DNA of 64,000 nt from Cepaea nemoralis (GCA_014155875.1 JACEFZ010012658.1:62001-126000), one strand, 5' to 3'. Shown: positions 12,207 through 24,511, numbered from the stretch's first letter. Numbers and translations are program-made. The notes: a model not told the origin generated them from the letters alone.

Positions 12207-12839
12207 TGTCTTAAAGTGCCTGTCCTCTAAATCCCACGGGACCGTACACTCAAAGCAACTTAAATTGAACTCGTCAAGAACAGATCAGAACAACAAAACA
12301 TGTTCTATCTTACCAACAGGATCATGAACATATGGCAGACTCAAATCGAGCAAGCGAAAGACGTACGTTTATTCCGCCGCAGGACAAAATATATACTCTT
12401 GTAGAAACGTGAGCTGATCCCTATACGCAGGATCGGCAGCTCACTTAAATAACATCTACCTACGAGCTCTAAGTCCAGCTCGCTGCCCTTGAGGCTTAAT
12501 TATCCAAATCCTCAGTTCAACTGATTAAATAAAAGTCTAGGTATCCGCACCCGGTCTTTCTACTGTTGTGTTGTCTTTAATACATTCCTCTCCGGACTCC
12601 CAGCTGCTTCATCACGAAATTACCGCCTCCAGGTGTCACCTTCACACGGAGCCTTTAGAAACACATCCTTTTCGTAATCCACAATTCACAGCGTCTCCCG
12701 TTGCCGTGTTCATGACGTTCTCCACATTCTCCTTGGATTCCTCTGTTGACATCCACTTTAGTGTCTGAATGGGAAACTCCGTATATGATTTTCCACCGCC
12801 CATTCCGATGACGTCATTATGTCTAAACGCCATGTGGCA
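12207..12839 (-). repeat. LTR (3' LTR in element orientation)
   Basis: A 633-bp repeat matching 17603-18238 with about a dozen scattered substitutions and single-base indels. On minus it starts TGCCACATGG and ends CTTTAAGACA. It holds a TATA-like run near 12386-12397 and an AATAAA polyadenylation signal at 12368-12373 (minus). Confidence 0.9.
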
Positions 12840-12859
12840 GTATGCCCCCCTCCCTTTTA
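12840..12859 (-). promoter_or_regulatory. Polypurine tract
   Basis: Read on minus, this is a run of A and G (AAAAGGGAGGGGGG) followed by a few bases and then the LTR start TGCCAC. This is the expected site for priming plus-strand DNA synthesis, and it fixes the element's orientation. Confidence 0.7.
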
Positions 12860-13891
12860 AAATGATGTAATCATTTTTTTTTTCAAGAGAATTAACCTGA
12901 CACATAGCAGTGTAGACACAATGACTTTTATCTCGACCGCTATGTCGTAAATCTTAATCTCATCCAACGGGTAGGTAGGGGACTAGTATTATGACGTCAT
13001 AATTTTAGGCGTACTCGGAATTAAGTAATAATAACTAATGATCAATGATCAAAATATAACTATACTAACATAGTATTTAATCTAACTACGTTAACTAATC
13101 AACTATTATCACAATTCATTAAATTAAATTCTATATACACACAATAATATTATACAATGTTCAATTCATATCACAATACTTGTTCACCAGTTTTCCTTTA
13201 CAGTAGTTACCCCTAGTCACAAACCATCCAAGTGAAAACTCGATACAGGAGAAAACCCACACAAGTCAAAGTTCCCAAAGTTCTCCATGCCTCAACGGTT
13301 CCTCCTCACGTAAATTTCTTATCATCCTGTCAAAATCACATATTGACAGAAGTATCCAACTATTTAAACTAGCTATTTGCATTAATAATATGTAATTGTT
13401 GATCTGTGTGTGTATTGCCAGTAAATTCGGTGCTATCTAACACATATTTCCAAACACTCTATGAACAAACAACTATAATAAACTAGGATTGAATAAATTG
13501 AATAAAATATTTATATTTATAGTTGATTTAAAATATCGGCAAGATTATAATTGAGTTGTAGCTCTTACAGTTTTGTGAAGAATCATATCTCACAGATTCA
13601 AGATTTCTAAGATAATAAATCAGAAATATAATAAATATTTAAATCAAATACTCTTCATAAAATTATTAAGTTCTCTAATAACGATATAGTTACGAACAAT
13701 TATATGTAGAATAGAGAACCAACATATTTTCACACACTTAAGTGAAGAAAAATAGTGAGAATAATTCTGACAAATATAACCTTACACAGTGACATCTGGT
13801 ATAACTAAGTAATAAGACCCTAATGTGTCTGTAGTGTACTATGTGTTGATATGAACCTAACACTTTCACATTCATCCCATTTTATTTTTCT
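12860..13891. other. Non-coding 3' region of the gag-only LTR element
   Basis: About 1 kb of AT-rich sequence between the gag stop and the polypurine tract, where pol would normally lie. No RT, integrase or RNase H motif was found in any frame. Confidence 0.6.
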
Positions 13892-15250
13892 TTATTGTTT
13901 TCTTTTATTCTTCCTTTCATTTATTTTCTTTCTTTCTTTCTTTGTTTCAAATCTGTAGAATCTCTCTTCTGCACTCATGCCAATATTTGTACATTGTAAC
14001 TTTGTTGATTGGAACAATGTAATTGTTTTCAGTCTTGTGTATCTTCTTTTAATTTGTGAATGGATAATTGTAATGCCGCACGCAACGTATTTCTTTGATT
14101 GTGTGTATCTGTTAGTGCCACACTTCTTGACTTCTGTGCGTATGTATGTAATCCATTTCTTGCCTTTTGTGTGTATATTTGTGCTATGCTTCTTCACTTC
14201 TGTGTGCATGTTTATGATATGCGTTTTTGTTTGTATGAACCCGTTTACACTATGATTCCTCGCTTGTTGTGCATGTAACTTTTGTGTGTAACAACCAATG
14301 CGTGTAACTTTTGGTTTCTTTTTTGAATGTTTCAAAAATATGTCATTTACCGACAAATAATCTCGTTTGCCTTGTTTTTGAGTATCAGTTATTTCTTCAT
14401 GTTTGGGTTCGTTGACTTTGTGTAAATCTTGGCATTTGCAATTAATTACCGTTATGCTATCACTCAGTAGCATTGTATCATGCATGTCTACCGTTGATGT
14501 ACCCTGTGCTATTTGCATCTTTTCTTCTTCTTCTTCTTCTTCTTCTTCTTCTTCTTCTTCTTCTTCTTCTTCTTCTTCTTCTTCTTCTTCTTCTTCTTCT
14601 TCTTCTTCTTCTTCTTCTTCTGTTGTTTCAATTTGGGCATTTGTACTTGTAAGTGTTTCGTTAGACTTGTGTTCTATAGTTCCTTTCTGAACGAAATCTC
14701 TGGCGATTGGTTCTTTCACTACTGTAGCACATACTTTACTTGTGTGATTACTTTCATACATTTGTCTTATACGCTCTTTCCACATTGCTTCCTTTGTAAT
14801 ATTCTCATTTTGAAGTGCGAGTCGTTTTTGATTGATTTCTGCCTCTCCAGTTATCCGCCTTTCTTCCATCTCTCTCTTCATTGCAGATATCTTTTCACGT
14901 TGCAACGTTAATTCTTTTTCTCTAGACTCTATTCGTTCGCGTTGCAAGGCTACCCTCTTTTCATGTTCCAGTGCCTTTAACTCTGCGACTGCGGTTATCT
15001 GTCTTGCCGTTAACTCTTTTCTTATTCCAGCTATCTCATTCTGCTTGATAGCCATCTCTAGTGCCCATTTCTTTTGTCGTTCTTGTCGTTCACGCGTAGC
15101 TTGAAGTTGCTCTGTTGCATGTTTTTCTCGTTTTTCCATCCACTCACGTGCGGTTTGAGCTCTGAATTCTTGCAGCACCCAATTCCTAAGGTCCGCACCA
15201 GCTAAACCATTCTTCTCACCCAACTCCGTGAAATATTGTAGTGTCGACAT
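13892..15250 (-). CDS. Gag-like coiled-coil protein of the non-autonomous LTR element
   Basis: A single 452-codon ORF. The N-terminus (MSTLQYFTELGEKNGLAG) parallels that of the Gag at 35715 (MSTLEQCIELGIRLG), so the two are probably homologous. Residues about 35-170 form a long charged coiled coil (repeated KREK, ELTAR, QRERIES). Residues about 210-245 are a poly-Glu run produced by a (CTT)n microsatellite. The C-terminal third is basic with several His/Cys but has no clear CCHC knuckle. The capsid-like region that follows the coiled coil in 35715-36554 is not seen, so the protein looks like a Gag N-terminus fused to unrelated sequence. A role in packaging the element RNA is inference. Confidence 0.6.
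   Translation of the reverse strand: MSTLQYFTELGEKNGLAGADLRNWVLQEFRAQTAREWMEKREKHATEQLQATRERQERQKKWALEMAIKQNEIAGIRKELTARQITAVAELKALEHEKRVALQRERIESREKELTLQREKISAMKREMEERRITGEAEINQKRLALQNENITKEAMWKERIRQMYESNHTSKVCATVVKEPIARDFVQKGTIEHKSNETLTSTNAQIETTEEEEEEEEEEEEEEEEEEEEEEEEEEEEEEEEEKMQIAQGTSTVDMHDTMLLSDSITVINCKCQDLHKVNEPKHEEITDTQKQGKRDYLSVNDIFLKHSKKKPKVTRIGCYTQKLHAQQARNHSVNGFIQTKTHIINMHTEVKKHSTNIHTKGKKWITYIRTEVKKCGTNRYTQSKKYVACGITIIHSQIKRRYTRLKTITLFQSTKLQCTNIGMSAEERFYRFETKKERKKINERKNKRKQ
14522..14621. repeat. (CTT)n microsatellite inside the gag-like ORF
   Basis: About 33 perfect triplets. On the minus strand they read GAA and encode a poly-glutamate stretch. Because the unit is a triplet, length changes keep the ORF open. 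Confidence 0.95.
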
Positions 15251-17602
15251 GTTGTCCTACCTGTACAATAATCTAGCTGACAAATGATAGGACAATGCAA
15301 AAATGTAAATATGTTTGATTCAGATAAGATAATCAATATAACAACTGTTGAACGACATGTGAACTGTAACTCAACAGCACTGTAAACTTGAACAATAAAG
15401 AAATTCAGTAACTTCTTGCTATCTATATATCTGAAGTGTTATTATCTGTAAATAACAGAAAATAATATAAGAAATATATTCAGTATAAAGAATATATAAT
15501 ACTAGACAGTCAACAATGACAGAAGACGACTGACGAGTGCCGTAATTAGATATTTTCTTTCATAAAATAGCCCTTTTATAGAAATTACTACTATACTTAA
15601 TCCAAGACAAAATTTATGTGTTGACACCCACAATATTCAAGTGTCCTTGCTTAATGTAGAAATGCCCTTCTAACCGCCCACACTATCCATTTTTGAATTA
15701 ATTTACTCATTATTAAATAATAGGCACCTCATTTATCAACAATAACACATTAACCAACAATAACATATACTGGCCTTTTTCAGGTTCTCGTGTCCGTAAA
15801 TATAATGCTCGATAATTTACATCCTATATGTTAACCGACGATCTGCCAAGGGAAGGAATTGTATAAGGAAGTAGACCGCTCCTTGCTTGTACGAAAGTAC
15901 AATAAATTTGTACAAACCCGAACCAACGCGGTTCGTAACCAATTTCTGAGAAACGTGATTGGCTTGGGTGTTTTCGACGATACTTGAGTTATATTTCAGC
16001 CTTAGTATTGATACTTTATGCTGAATGTGCGCTGTAGGTACTTGAGTGAATGATGTCCACAGTGAAGTAAGTACAGTTGAATGACGTGATCCGACTTCTG
16101 GTAAGTAAGGTCCAATGAGTGAACAGGTTGTGTGCCCGTTATCACGATGATAAACGATAGTGTAGTCTTGTTATCGATCCGTGTGACAGTGTTCGTATGT
16201 CCTGGCGTCAGCGTATTAGAGTACGTTCGTAAATTCAGTTCATAAATGTCGACGTGAGGAGTTCGTGTTCGGTCCCGATTGACCGCGTTGACTTGCTCGA
16301 TGGTAGAGAAATCCTCGACAATTTCAACAATAATATGTCATAGTGTACGTGTGCGTGTCGTCCTGACGTGTGATGAAGTGTCCGGTATGTGACTAATGTA
16401 ATGTCCTCAATGACGTAATAAATATGGGTACACTGACCTGGTTGTCATTATGCGTTGATGTATGTAACGTCCAGTTGTAAATATGTTCATATATGTGCAA
16501 CGTCCAAATAACGCAACATCTTCCTTGTCAATTATGGTGGAGACGAGTGTCCGTGGTGTACGTGCTATCCATCTTGACACATGACGAAGTGTGCATATAA
16601 AATGTCGTAATATGTACTAACTCACCTATGCGCCGATAATTCAGACATGAAGTAGTGTCAGCAGTAGATATAATGAACGTATGATGTACATGTCCCACAA
16701 ATGTAGGTAGTTCAATGCTTTGGCGTTCTGAACCAACAAGTCAAAACTTTCTGTAATGTTCACAGAATTAGCGAATGTCTTTCCAACAGCGTAACTATAA
16801 CTGTGCGTCGGCAGTACACCCCATCATGTGTGTATCAGTCCACCGATAAATCTGATAAAATTGTGACAAATATCTGAGCCTGCAATGAACTTCATAGATT
16901 CAGCAAATTGCTCCACATAATGCACCACTTTCGCGCATTTCTAATCGATCATAGATTCTTGAATACAAATTGTCAATCGTTGTGCTATAGTCTAATAGGT
17001 TACTGTGGTGTAGAATTGTGGCAGCGCAGTGTTTCTTCAGCTCTCACTGCCTACTCACATCGACATAATTCCTTTCCATATCGACCATGGTGTCGAATGT
17101 TTCGGACATTTCATATCTATGTACTATCTTCCTTTCTTAAGTAGCACTGTAGTCATACCCGTACATTCTTTCAAAACACAATAATGTTCTTAAATATGCT
17201 GTGATCTTTCCAAATGTCAGTTGTTATAAATATAATATAGCGCTGTGGCTTGTTTCATATCGTGCAGTTTCGCGCGTCTGGTGCGACTATTATATTTCTA
17301 CTGCACTTCTTCTATGTAATGTTGTTCTTACGTCCTGATATGGTAATTCTCATTGTACCGTTCTTATAATATATACACTTTCACTTACTGTTGTAAACTT
17401 TGTAACGTCTAAGATCTTCAACTTACTTGAAATACTTCCTGATCTTCACCATTTTTGTTACGTGGAGTTTTCGTGCGTTCTTTCATTCTGTGTAGCACGG
17501 TGTGAACTGCGCCGCTGGTACGTAATTCCTTTTATGATCAGCTATGGAAACCTGGTGGGGAATCTGTGTTGACAAACAAACAGTCCAGAGACGACCCCCA
17601 CG
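15251..17602 (-). other. Long 5' leader of the gag-only LTR element
   Basis: About 2.35 kb of non-coding sequence between the 5' LTR (in element orientation) and the gag start. Directly beside the LTR, on minus, the dinucleotide CG is followed by TGGGGGTCGTCTCTGG (17584-17600), a plausible primer-binding site because it opens with TGG, the complement of tRNA CCA. I could not name the tRNA. The leader is full of short gtgtcc words and has no ORF of note. Confidence 0.5.
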
Positions 17603-18238
17603 TGTCTTAAAGTGCCTGTCCTCTAAATCCCACGGGACCGTACACTCAAAGCAACTTAAATTGAACTCGTCAAGAACAGATCAGAACAACAAAACATGTT
17701 CTATCTTACCAACAGGATCATGAACATATGGCAGACTCAAATCGAGCAAGCGAAAGACGTACTTTTATTCCGCCGCAGGACAAAAGATATACTCTTGTAG
17801 AAACGTGAGCTGATCCCTATACGCAGGATCGGCACTCACTTAAATAACATCTACCTACGAGCTCTAAGTCCAGCTCGCTGCCCTTGAGGCTTAATTATCC
17901 AAATCCTCAGTTCAACTGATTAAATAAAAGTCTAGGTATCCGCACCCGGTCTTTCTACTGTTGTGTTGTCTTTAATACATTCCTCTCCGGACTCCCAGCT
18001 GCTTCATCACGAAATTACCGCCTCCAGGTGTCACCTTCACATCGGAGCCTTTCAGAAACACATCCTTGTTCGTATCCACAAATTCACAGCGTCTCCCGTT
18101 GCCGTGTCCAATGACGTTCTCCACATTCCCCTTGGATTCCTCTGTTGACATCCACTTTAGTGTCTGAATGGGAAACTCCGTATATGATTTTCCACCGCCC
18201 ATTCCGATGACGTCATTATGTCTAAACGCCATGTGGCA
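17603..18238 (-). repeat. LTR (5' LTR in element orientation)
   Basis: A 636-bp partner of 12207-12839, with the same TG...CA ends read on plus. Differences include a substitution at the start of the Pol II-like region, one deletion in the GGCAGCTCAC block and several indels in the 18040-18120 part. Confidence 0.9.
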
Positions 18239-18243
18239 AATTG

Positions 18244-18866
18244 CACATGCCATAAATGCAATATCATCGCATATGTGTATATTAATGCATTTGTTGTATT
18301 CGGAATATTAAAGGAAAACATGAATTTTAAAAAAAATGTTTTACAGGCCAAATAATCTGACAAGTATTATTATTATTATTATTTATTATTATTATTACTT
18401 ATTATTATTAATACGTTTATTACTACTGCTACCATTATTATTAATATTCCCATTATTATATTTGAATGTGCAACATGAAATATATTGTGGATGTGTGTCT
18501 GTGTCGTTGGCAGTAACATATGTATGCGTCTGGGTGTGGATGCAGGTGTGTGTGTGTGGTGCATGTATTTGCACGCGCATGTGTACGAGTGTGTGTTTGT
18601 GTGTGTGTGCGCGCGTTTACATGCACTATGCCATAAATGTCATTATATAACTGTATATATGTATGTATTTGCTTTGTTCACACATGTGACACCTAACACT
18701 AACAAGCGGCAACGCTCTGTAATATACACAAACAAAAGAAACACACATTACACCTTGTAAATATACATTGATTTGTATGAAATAAACGTTAAAAAAAAAA
18801 AAGTCATTCAAATATGCGACTCGACGCGCTATCGAGATCAAGTCACCTTATCGGTTAACGCAGAGG
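18244..18866. other. Microsatellite-rich spacer with a poly(A) run
   Basis: No gene is seen. It contains (ATT)n at 18366-18412, a GT-rich stretch at 18490-18620, and an AATAAA followed 7 bases later by 12 A residues (about 18780-18803). The latter looks like the 3' end of a retroposed transcript on plus, but its start could not be defined. Confidence 0.5.
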
Positions 18867-20703
18867 ATGCCTCGCGTTAAAAATGCCGCGCAGAGACACG
18901 CGCTATACACAGCCGGGAAGAAGAAGGTAGAGGCGAGGAAGGCCGCTACGACTGCTGACTCTGTATCTACGAACAGCAGTCCGGCTCCTACACCAGCTGA
19001 AGCCGTCCCAGTTGATGAAGAAACCACATCTCAAGCCAGCAGCAGCCGGGAAGTTCCAACCAGCTCAAAGACGATGCAGCCCAGTCTACCAGTGACCTCC
19101 ACACAGGAGGAAACAACAGCAACATCTGAGGACTTCACCGGCAGGATACTGCTCAAACAGACAAGCGTGGGTGAAGCTAAACTGTCGGCGCTACCAACAG
19201 ACAAGTTATTCAGTCTGTTGGAAAACGAGCTGGGAAAACACAGCATCAACCAGCTGCGCAAGACACACGAGGGAGTAGTGGTCTCCCTCAACAACAACCC
19301 AAAGACCACAGCACTTATGAAGAAGATAACACAAGATGAAAAAGCCGACATCAAGCTCCACCACGGCATCATATTGGAAGCCAGCCGATACAACATGATG
19401 AAACGATGGGTCATCAAACGAGTCAAGACCCATCTCATCAACGACCAGATCAGGGAGTTGCTAACAAGGGAAAACCACAAACTCAAGATCACCAGTGCCG
19501 AGAGGATCATCGGAAAGAACAGCATCCCCTCTACTGTCGCCGTCGTAACATCAGAGGACCGACTGATCCCTCAATACATCAGATGGGACAAGAAAGACCA
19601 AGTTCCAGAGCACTACATACCCAGAGTGCTGCAGTGCTCTAAGTGCCAGAAGTTTTGACACACCCGTGCCACCTGCAAGAGTGAGGTTGAGGTTTGCAGA
19701 TACTGCTCTGGACCTCATCCATACAGCCAGTGCCAGCACGGAAAGATCGACAAGGACTTCAGAAGGCCTAACAATAACAGAATATGCGCCAACTGCCTCG
19801 GCAACCACGGCGCCAGGTACCTCGGCAGTACGAGGCCACCAATCAACTCACCAAAAGGGACAAAGCACAACTGGAAGGCCAACTGAAGGACCTGCGATCA
19901 AAGTTCACCAGCATGGAGGAGGTAAAAAACAAAACGCAAGAAACACAGATAACAGCCGCTCAGCGCATCCTGGACGAGGCGAGGCAAGTTCAGCAGAAGA
20001 TGGAGCAGGATGTCGCCCGGATGGCTGTTATACAGGCTGAGACAGAAGAAAGGCTATCAAGCAGGGAGAAAGAAAACGACAAGAAGCAAGAAACACAGAA
20101 AACGACCGCTCAGCGCATCCTCAACGAAATGAAGCAAGTTCAGCAGATGATAGCTCAGGACTACGCGCGAATGGCTATTATAAAGGATGAGACGGATAAA
20201 CAGCTACTTAAAATACAAGAAACTTTTAATGAGACGTTCGACCTGCTCCAGACCAAGATCCAGACAGCCACACCCGAACCAGAGGATACAAAAGCACAAA
20301 CAGACGAAGAAGCAACAGAGGAAGAACGATATCGCTCACCACCAAGACCCTACTGGCGAACGCCGAGAAGATTCGAAGGCAACTCACGACCGGGAAATAG
20401 AAGGAACACCAGGAGAGACGACAACTGGTAAAACTCCCTGAAGGAAACAGCACCATATGACGGGGTGGGACCACAATCACGCCGGGCCTCAACAAGAGCG
20501 CAAATCTGACCAGACATGAAAAACCTCATCAAGAAAGAAACGAACGCAATTAACCCATCAGAAGCCGGGAAGCTGATAACAAGCATGTCCAAAGTACGAA
20601 AGACAAACTACAAGCTGCACCATAAGCACCCTACATAGCCAAGTCGGAAATCGAAGGCTGAAAGGGGGGTACTCGTACCAGAATTGGAATTGGAATTGGA
20701 ATT
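18805..20703 (+). mobile_element. LINE with ORF1 only (I/Jockey-group-like)
   Basis: ORF1 (18867-20430) is followed by about 250 bp of non-coding sequence and a terminal (AATTGG)n-like tail at about 20682-20703. A second ORF1 (ATG at 20719) begins at once after the tail. No endonuclease or RT follows. This may be an ORF1-only derivative, or ORF2 may have been deleted; the tandem-repeat tail favours a genuine 3' end. The group is inferred from the triple zinc-knuckle ORF1. Confidence 0.5.
18867..20431 (+). pseudogene. LINE ORF1, triple CCHC Gag-like protein, broken
   Basis: The ATG at 18867 starts a basic N-terminus, then a Ser/Thr/Pro-rich linker, then a globular region ending SAERIIGKNSIPSTVAVVTS. 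Three Cys-rich knuckles follow: CSKCQKF-stop-HTRATC (near 19633-19675), CRYCSGPHPYSQC (near 19695) and CANCLGNHGARYLG (near 19785). A TGA at 19656-19658 replaces the residue after KF. A one-base shift near 19830 moves the reading to the frame that holds a coiled coil with repeated TAQRIL/QQM blocks and a basic tail ending at 20429-20431. This protein type coats LINE RNA. Stop plus frameshift indicate inactivation. Confidence 0.7.
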
Positions 20704-20985
20704 CAAATATGAGTTAGAATGGCATCCAAGAATAACAATAAGAAACTACAGTCAAGCAAGATGTGCAGCGTGGGAGCCGCTCAGACAGCTAAGGAAGGCG
20801 AACCTTCCTGGGGAGAGCCAGCATGTAAGCTGTAACCAAGAAGTAGAACCTACAGTCACGAATGAAACTACCACTAGGAAGTGCGACTACTACCCACAGA
20901 CGAGAGCAAAAACTGTTGAGAGGAAGGAGGAGCAAGACACCAGAGTCAGAAACACTGAACCAAAGACAGTCAGATGGGTGGTCAA

Positions 20986-23716
20986 GAGAACGAACGAACA
21001 AACGAACGAACGAACAAACTTTATTTTCAAAGGGTTAAGAATTGGGCACGCAGGCCCGTCTAACATTCTGCCCTTCTATCACTCTCTTTCATACATTATT
21101 TCATTCACACATCATTCAAGGCTAACAAAGAACAGCAACAATATAAAAGATATGCATTATAAAGGCATGGGCAAAATGCAAACATCAAAACTACACGACA
21201 CAGTAATATTAGATAATGGTCTGACACTTGTTATTAGCCATGTGGAATATACTGGCCTACAAAATGGGGATTGGCTGTTATACTAGGGTTTTGTTATTAT
21301 TATTATTATCTCAATTATTAAGGGGGAAGGTAATCCGTATTGAGATAGTGTTCGAATAATTTGCGATTATATGAATAGGGATTGGTGATGTCTTTGATTT
21401 CTTGTGGAAGATTGTTCCACAGCTGAGCTGCAGAGTACGTTAAGCTTGTTTTGTATAAGTCAATCCTAGGCTTCGGAATGTGTAGTATATTTAAACGTTT
21501 ACTGTGTCTAGCATTATATTTAAACAATGGCCAAAGGTAATTTGGGGCATTCCGATGCAGGATTTTGTGAATTAGTTTAGCTTTATTGAAAAGCAGGCGT
21601 TTGCGGAATGGTAGTAACTGAAGGCGTTTATACAGGCTAGGATTGTCAGGTAAATATTTGCTATAAATTAGACTCACGGCCCGTTTCTGGAGTGAGTAAA
21701 GTCGCTTGGTGTTTGAATTAGAACAGCCGTCCCAGATTGTAGAGCAGTAGTCAAGGTGTGTCTGTATATGAGAAGTATAGAATAGTTTCCTTGTGTCCTC
21801 ATCAAGGAAGTTTTTAATCTTGGCGAGTTGGTAGACTTTTTTCGCTGTTTGTTTAATGAGCGCTTGAACATGGGAATTAAAGGTTAGGTTTCTATCAATG
21901 ATTAGGCCTAATGTTTTGTGCTCAATTACACTTTCTACTGGCATGTTATCGATGTGAAGTTGAAGTGATGTGTGTGAGCTTAGAGTTTGAAGTCTTTGTC
22001 TGGTTGTTAATAACATTGCTTTTGTTTTAGTGATGTTAATTTACATACGGTTTGAATAGCTCCACTTAACTACATTATTTAATTCTTGTTGTAAAGACGA
22101 CTCCAGTAAAATACAGTCTTCAGCGTTTGTGTACACCGTACAGTCATCTGCAAATAGATCGCAGGACGACGAAAGATGCAAAGGTAGATCGTTAAAATAT
22201 ATGGCAAATAATAGAGGGCCAAGAATAGAGCCTTGCGGTACTCCAATATTGAAGGTAGTGGTTTGAGACAGAGATTTATTACGTGATACTACTTGCTTTC
22301 TGTTTGATAGAAAAGATGATATTAGAGTGACTACATTAAGGCCAATTTTCATTGTCTCAAGTTTTTTAATTAAAATAACATGGTCTATCATATCAAATGC
22401 TTTCTTGAAATCAATAAACACAGTTCCACATAGACTGTTGTTGTTTATATTCTGGTGCCAATTTTCTATCATGTTTGTTAGGGCCGTATGGCAAGAATAT
22501 TTTGGTCGAAATCCTGATTGGCTGTCAACAATAAGCTTGTTGCGAACTAAATACTGTAATGTAACTTTATGGATGTGTTTTTCTAGTGGCTTAGATAGTG
22601 ATGATAGTAAGGAAATGGGTCTGTAATTGTTCGGGAGTCCATTGTCCAATGAACCAGATTTAAGAAGAGGGTACACTTTAGCGATTTTGAGAGCTAATGG
22701 AAAGTGGCCTTTGGTTAGACACTGATTATATACATAGGTTAGTGATGTACAAATCACTGGCGCAGCACAACGAAGAATCCGGTTGCTGATTCCATCTAAC
22801 CCAGATGAGGTTGTGTTTTTTAGGTTACTGAGGTAAGTGAATACTTCAGTAATTGTCATTAGCGGTATGTCGGAAAGAATATCGCGGGAGCATCTATTCT
22901 CGCAACACGATGACAATAAAGATAAGTTGCAAGGAGAATTAGGTATTGAAGCCTTCAACTGGTCTATGTCAGTTTGAAAAAAAATTACTGAATTGGTCGC
23001 ATGTAATATGATTTGATGGTAAAGAATTTCGGAAGTTATACTTGTTTGTCAAGGTGTTAATTGCTTTCCATATATGCTTACTATTTGTTTTATCCATTAC
23101 TAAGTTCTTAAAGTAATTTTTCTTTTCCCGTCGTATGTTATATTGAACTTTGTTTCTAAGAGTACGGTATGCACCGAGATCCCGCTTTTTATGTGCTTTA
23201 TCTCTGTCTCTCATAATTTCAAGTATATCCTGGGTGATCCAAGGTGGCTTGACGTAGTGTTTTTCTCGAACTTCCTTGACTGGCACATGTCTCTCAAAAA
23301 CATCAATAAAGGTTTTCATCCAGAAGTCAGTCCAGAGCATCATCCGAGTCAGGAAGCTGATAAACATTGTCTAGAGGTGAACTGAGCAAGTCCTGTAACA
23401 ATGCGTTTTGGTTGAAATTTTTGTAACTTCTATATTTTACACTTATGTGTTTATGTTTAGGTGTTTTAATTCCTTTTTTAGACCACGTGCAGCATATTGG
23501 GTAGTGATCGCTCATTGCACAATTCGGTACGGTGCATTCTATGATGTTGTCTGAGCAAGTTACATAAATGTGATCTATGACTGTTGAAGATGACTTTGTT
23601 ACTCTAGTAGCTTGTTGTATTATTTGTTGGAAATTGTATGATGTAATTATATTTCCCCATATTATGTTGGATTTGTTGATGTCAATGTTAAAGTCTCCGA
23701 GTAGTATAATTTCCTA
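20986..23716 (-). mobile_element. CR1/Jockey-group-like LINE, 5'-truncated, nested
   Basis: A minus-strand LINE. The 5' end is inside the endonuclease (first readable motif EIILLGDFNIDI at about 23690-23715) and the 3' end at about 20986 carries a GTTC/GTTT repeat tail after an AATAAAG. It reads endonuclease, linker, RT and C-terminal domain with few breaks: a stop near 22969, one at 22041 and frame changes near 23330. It lies between two parts of a plus-strand ORF1. The 3' UTR spans about 20986-21317. Confidence 0.75.
21318..23716 (-). pseudogene. LINE ORF2: endonuclease remnant, RT and C-terminus
   Basis: From the 5' side the endonuclease gives LLGDFNIDI, VIDHIYVT and the catalytic MSDHYPICC near 23515. 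A linker (22969-23367) follows. RT (22041-22958) has NYRPISLL, SQSGFRPKYSCHTAL, FIDFKKAFDMIDH (motif A), GVPQGSILGPLLF (motif B) and LFADDCTVY (motif C near 22140-22165). A single TAA at 22041-22043 separates RT from the same-frame C-terminal part (21318-22016: LGLIIDRNLTFNSHV, HLDYCSTIWDG, AAQLWNNLP), typical of CR1/Jockey-type elements. The near-intact frame suggests a fairly young copy; truncation and stops prevent function. Confidence 0.8.
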
Positions 23717-24422
23717 AAGTGGAGCTAGCAAATGAACAAATACAGAAGCAGCTACAGGAGGAAAATGTGCACATTCGAATCATGAAGACAGAACGGATTA
23801 TGACTTACTCAGGGATCCCTACAACACTGGCGGTGGTGACGTCCGGGGGCTGTGAGATTCCATAACAGGTATCGATACACCAAAAACTACAACAGCCCGA
23901 GGGATTCATACCAAAAATCACGCAATGCTCCAGATGCCAGAGGGCCGGCCACAGCAGAGCAATATGCCGCAGCAAGTCAGAGATCTGCCGATACTGCGCC
24001 GATCATCACGCTTACAAACTGGACACGGACTTCAGAGCGCTCAACAGCAAACGAAAATGCGCCAACTGTCTGGGCAAACATGGAGCACGATACTTGGGCT
24101 GTCCGTACCTCCAAAGACACAGAGACGTGTTAAAAATCACCATTGTGACCAAGACACCATTTAAGGAAGCAATGCGGAGGTGCGAGACAGCCACAGGCAT
24201 CTCGCAAACTGAAAGAGCACTGCTGCAGAGCGAGATCGACGAGTTGAAAAAACAAGTCAAGCTTCTACAAAGACCGGCACCAACCAGCGACATTGAAAAG
24301 ATACTTACCGAAATTAAAGAGACTCTGAAAAACATAAAACAAGAGGTGGAGTACATGGCGCTAACAATAAAGAAGAACGAAGAGATACTACAAGCAATTC
24401 AAGCGGAGAGAAAACTACTAAA

Positions 24423-24425
<3 letters not shown>

Positions 24426-24508
<83 letters not shown>
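24426..24508. repeat. (GA)n microsatellite
   Basis: About 41 GA units with one GG interruption near 24468, inside the coiled-coil region of the second LINE ORF1. The dinucleotide unit threatens the frame whenever its length changes. Confidence 0.95.

Positions 24509-24511
<3 letters not shown>

Larger units (their letters stand above)
12207..18238 (-). mobile_element. Complete gag-only (non-autonomous) LTR retrotransposon
   Basis: Two near-identical direct repeats starting TG and ending CA (12207-12839 and 17603-18238) enclose a 4.8-kb interior. The whole is flanked by the same five bases, AATTG, at 12202-12206 and 18239-18243, a target-site duplication. Minus orientation is shown by a purine tract beside the LTR at 12840-12859 (read on minus) and by the minus-strand ORF. 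Only a gag-like ORF was found; no protease, RT, RNase H or integrase motif is visible. LTR identity is roughly 98% by eye. Mobilisation in trans by a related Gypsy-type element is inferred. Confidence 0.85.
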
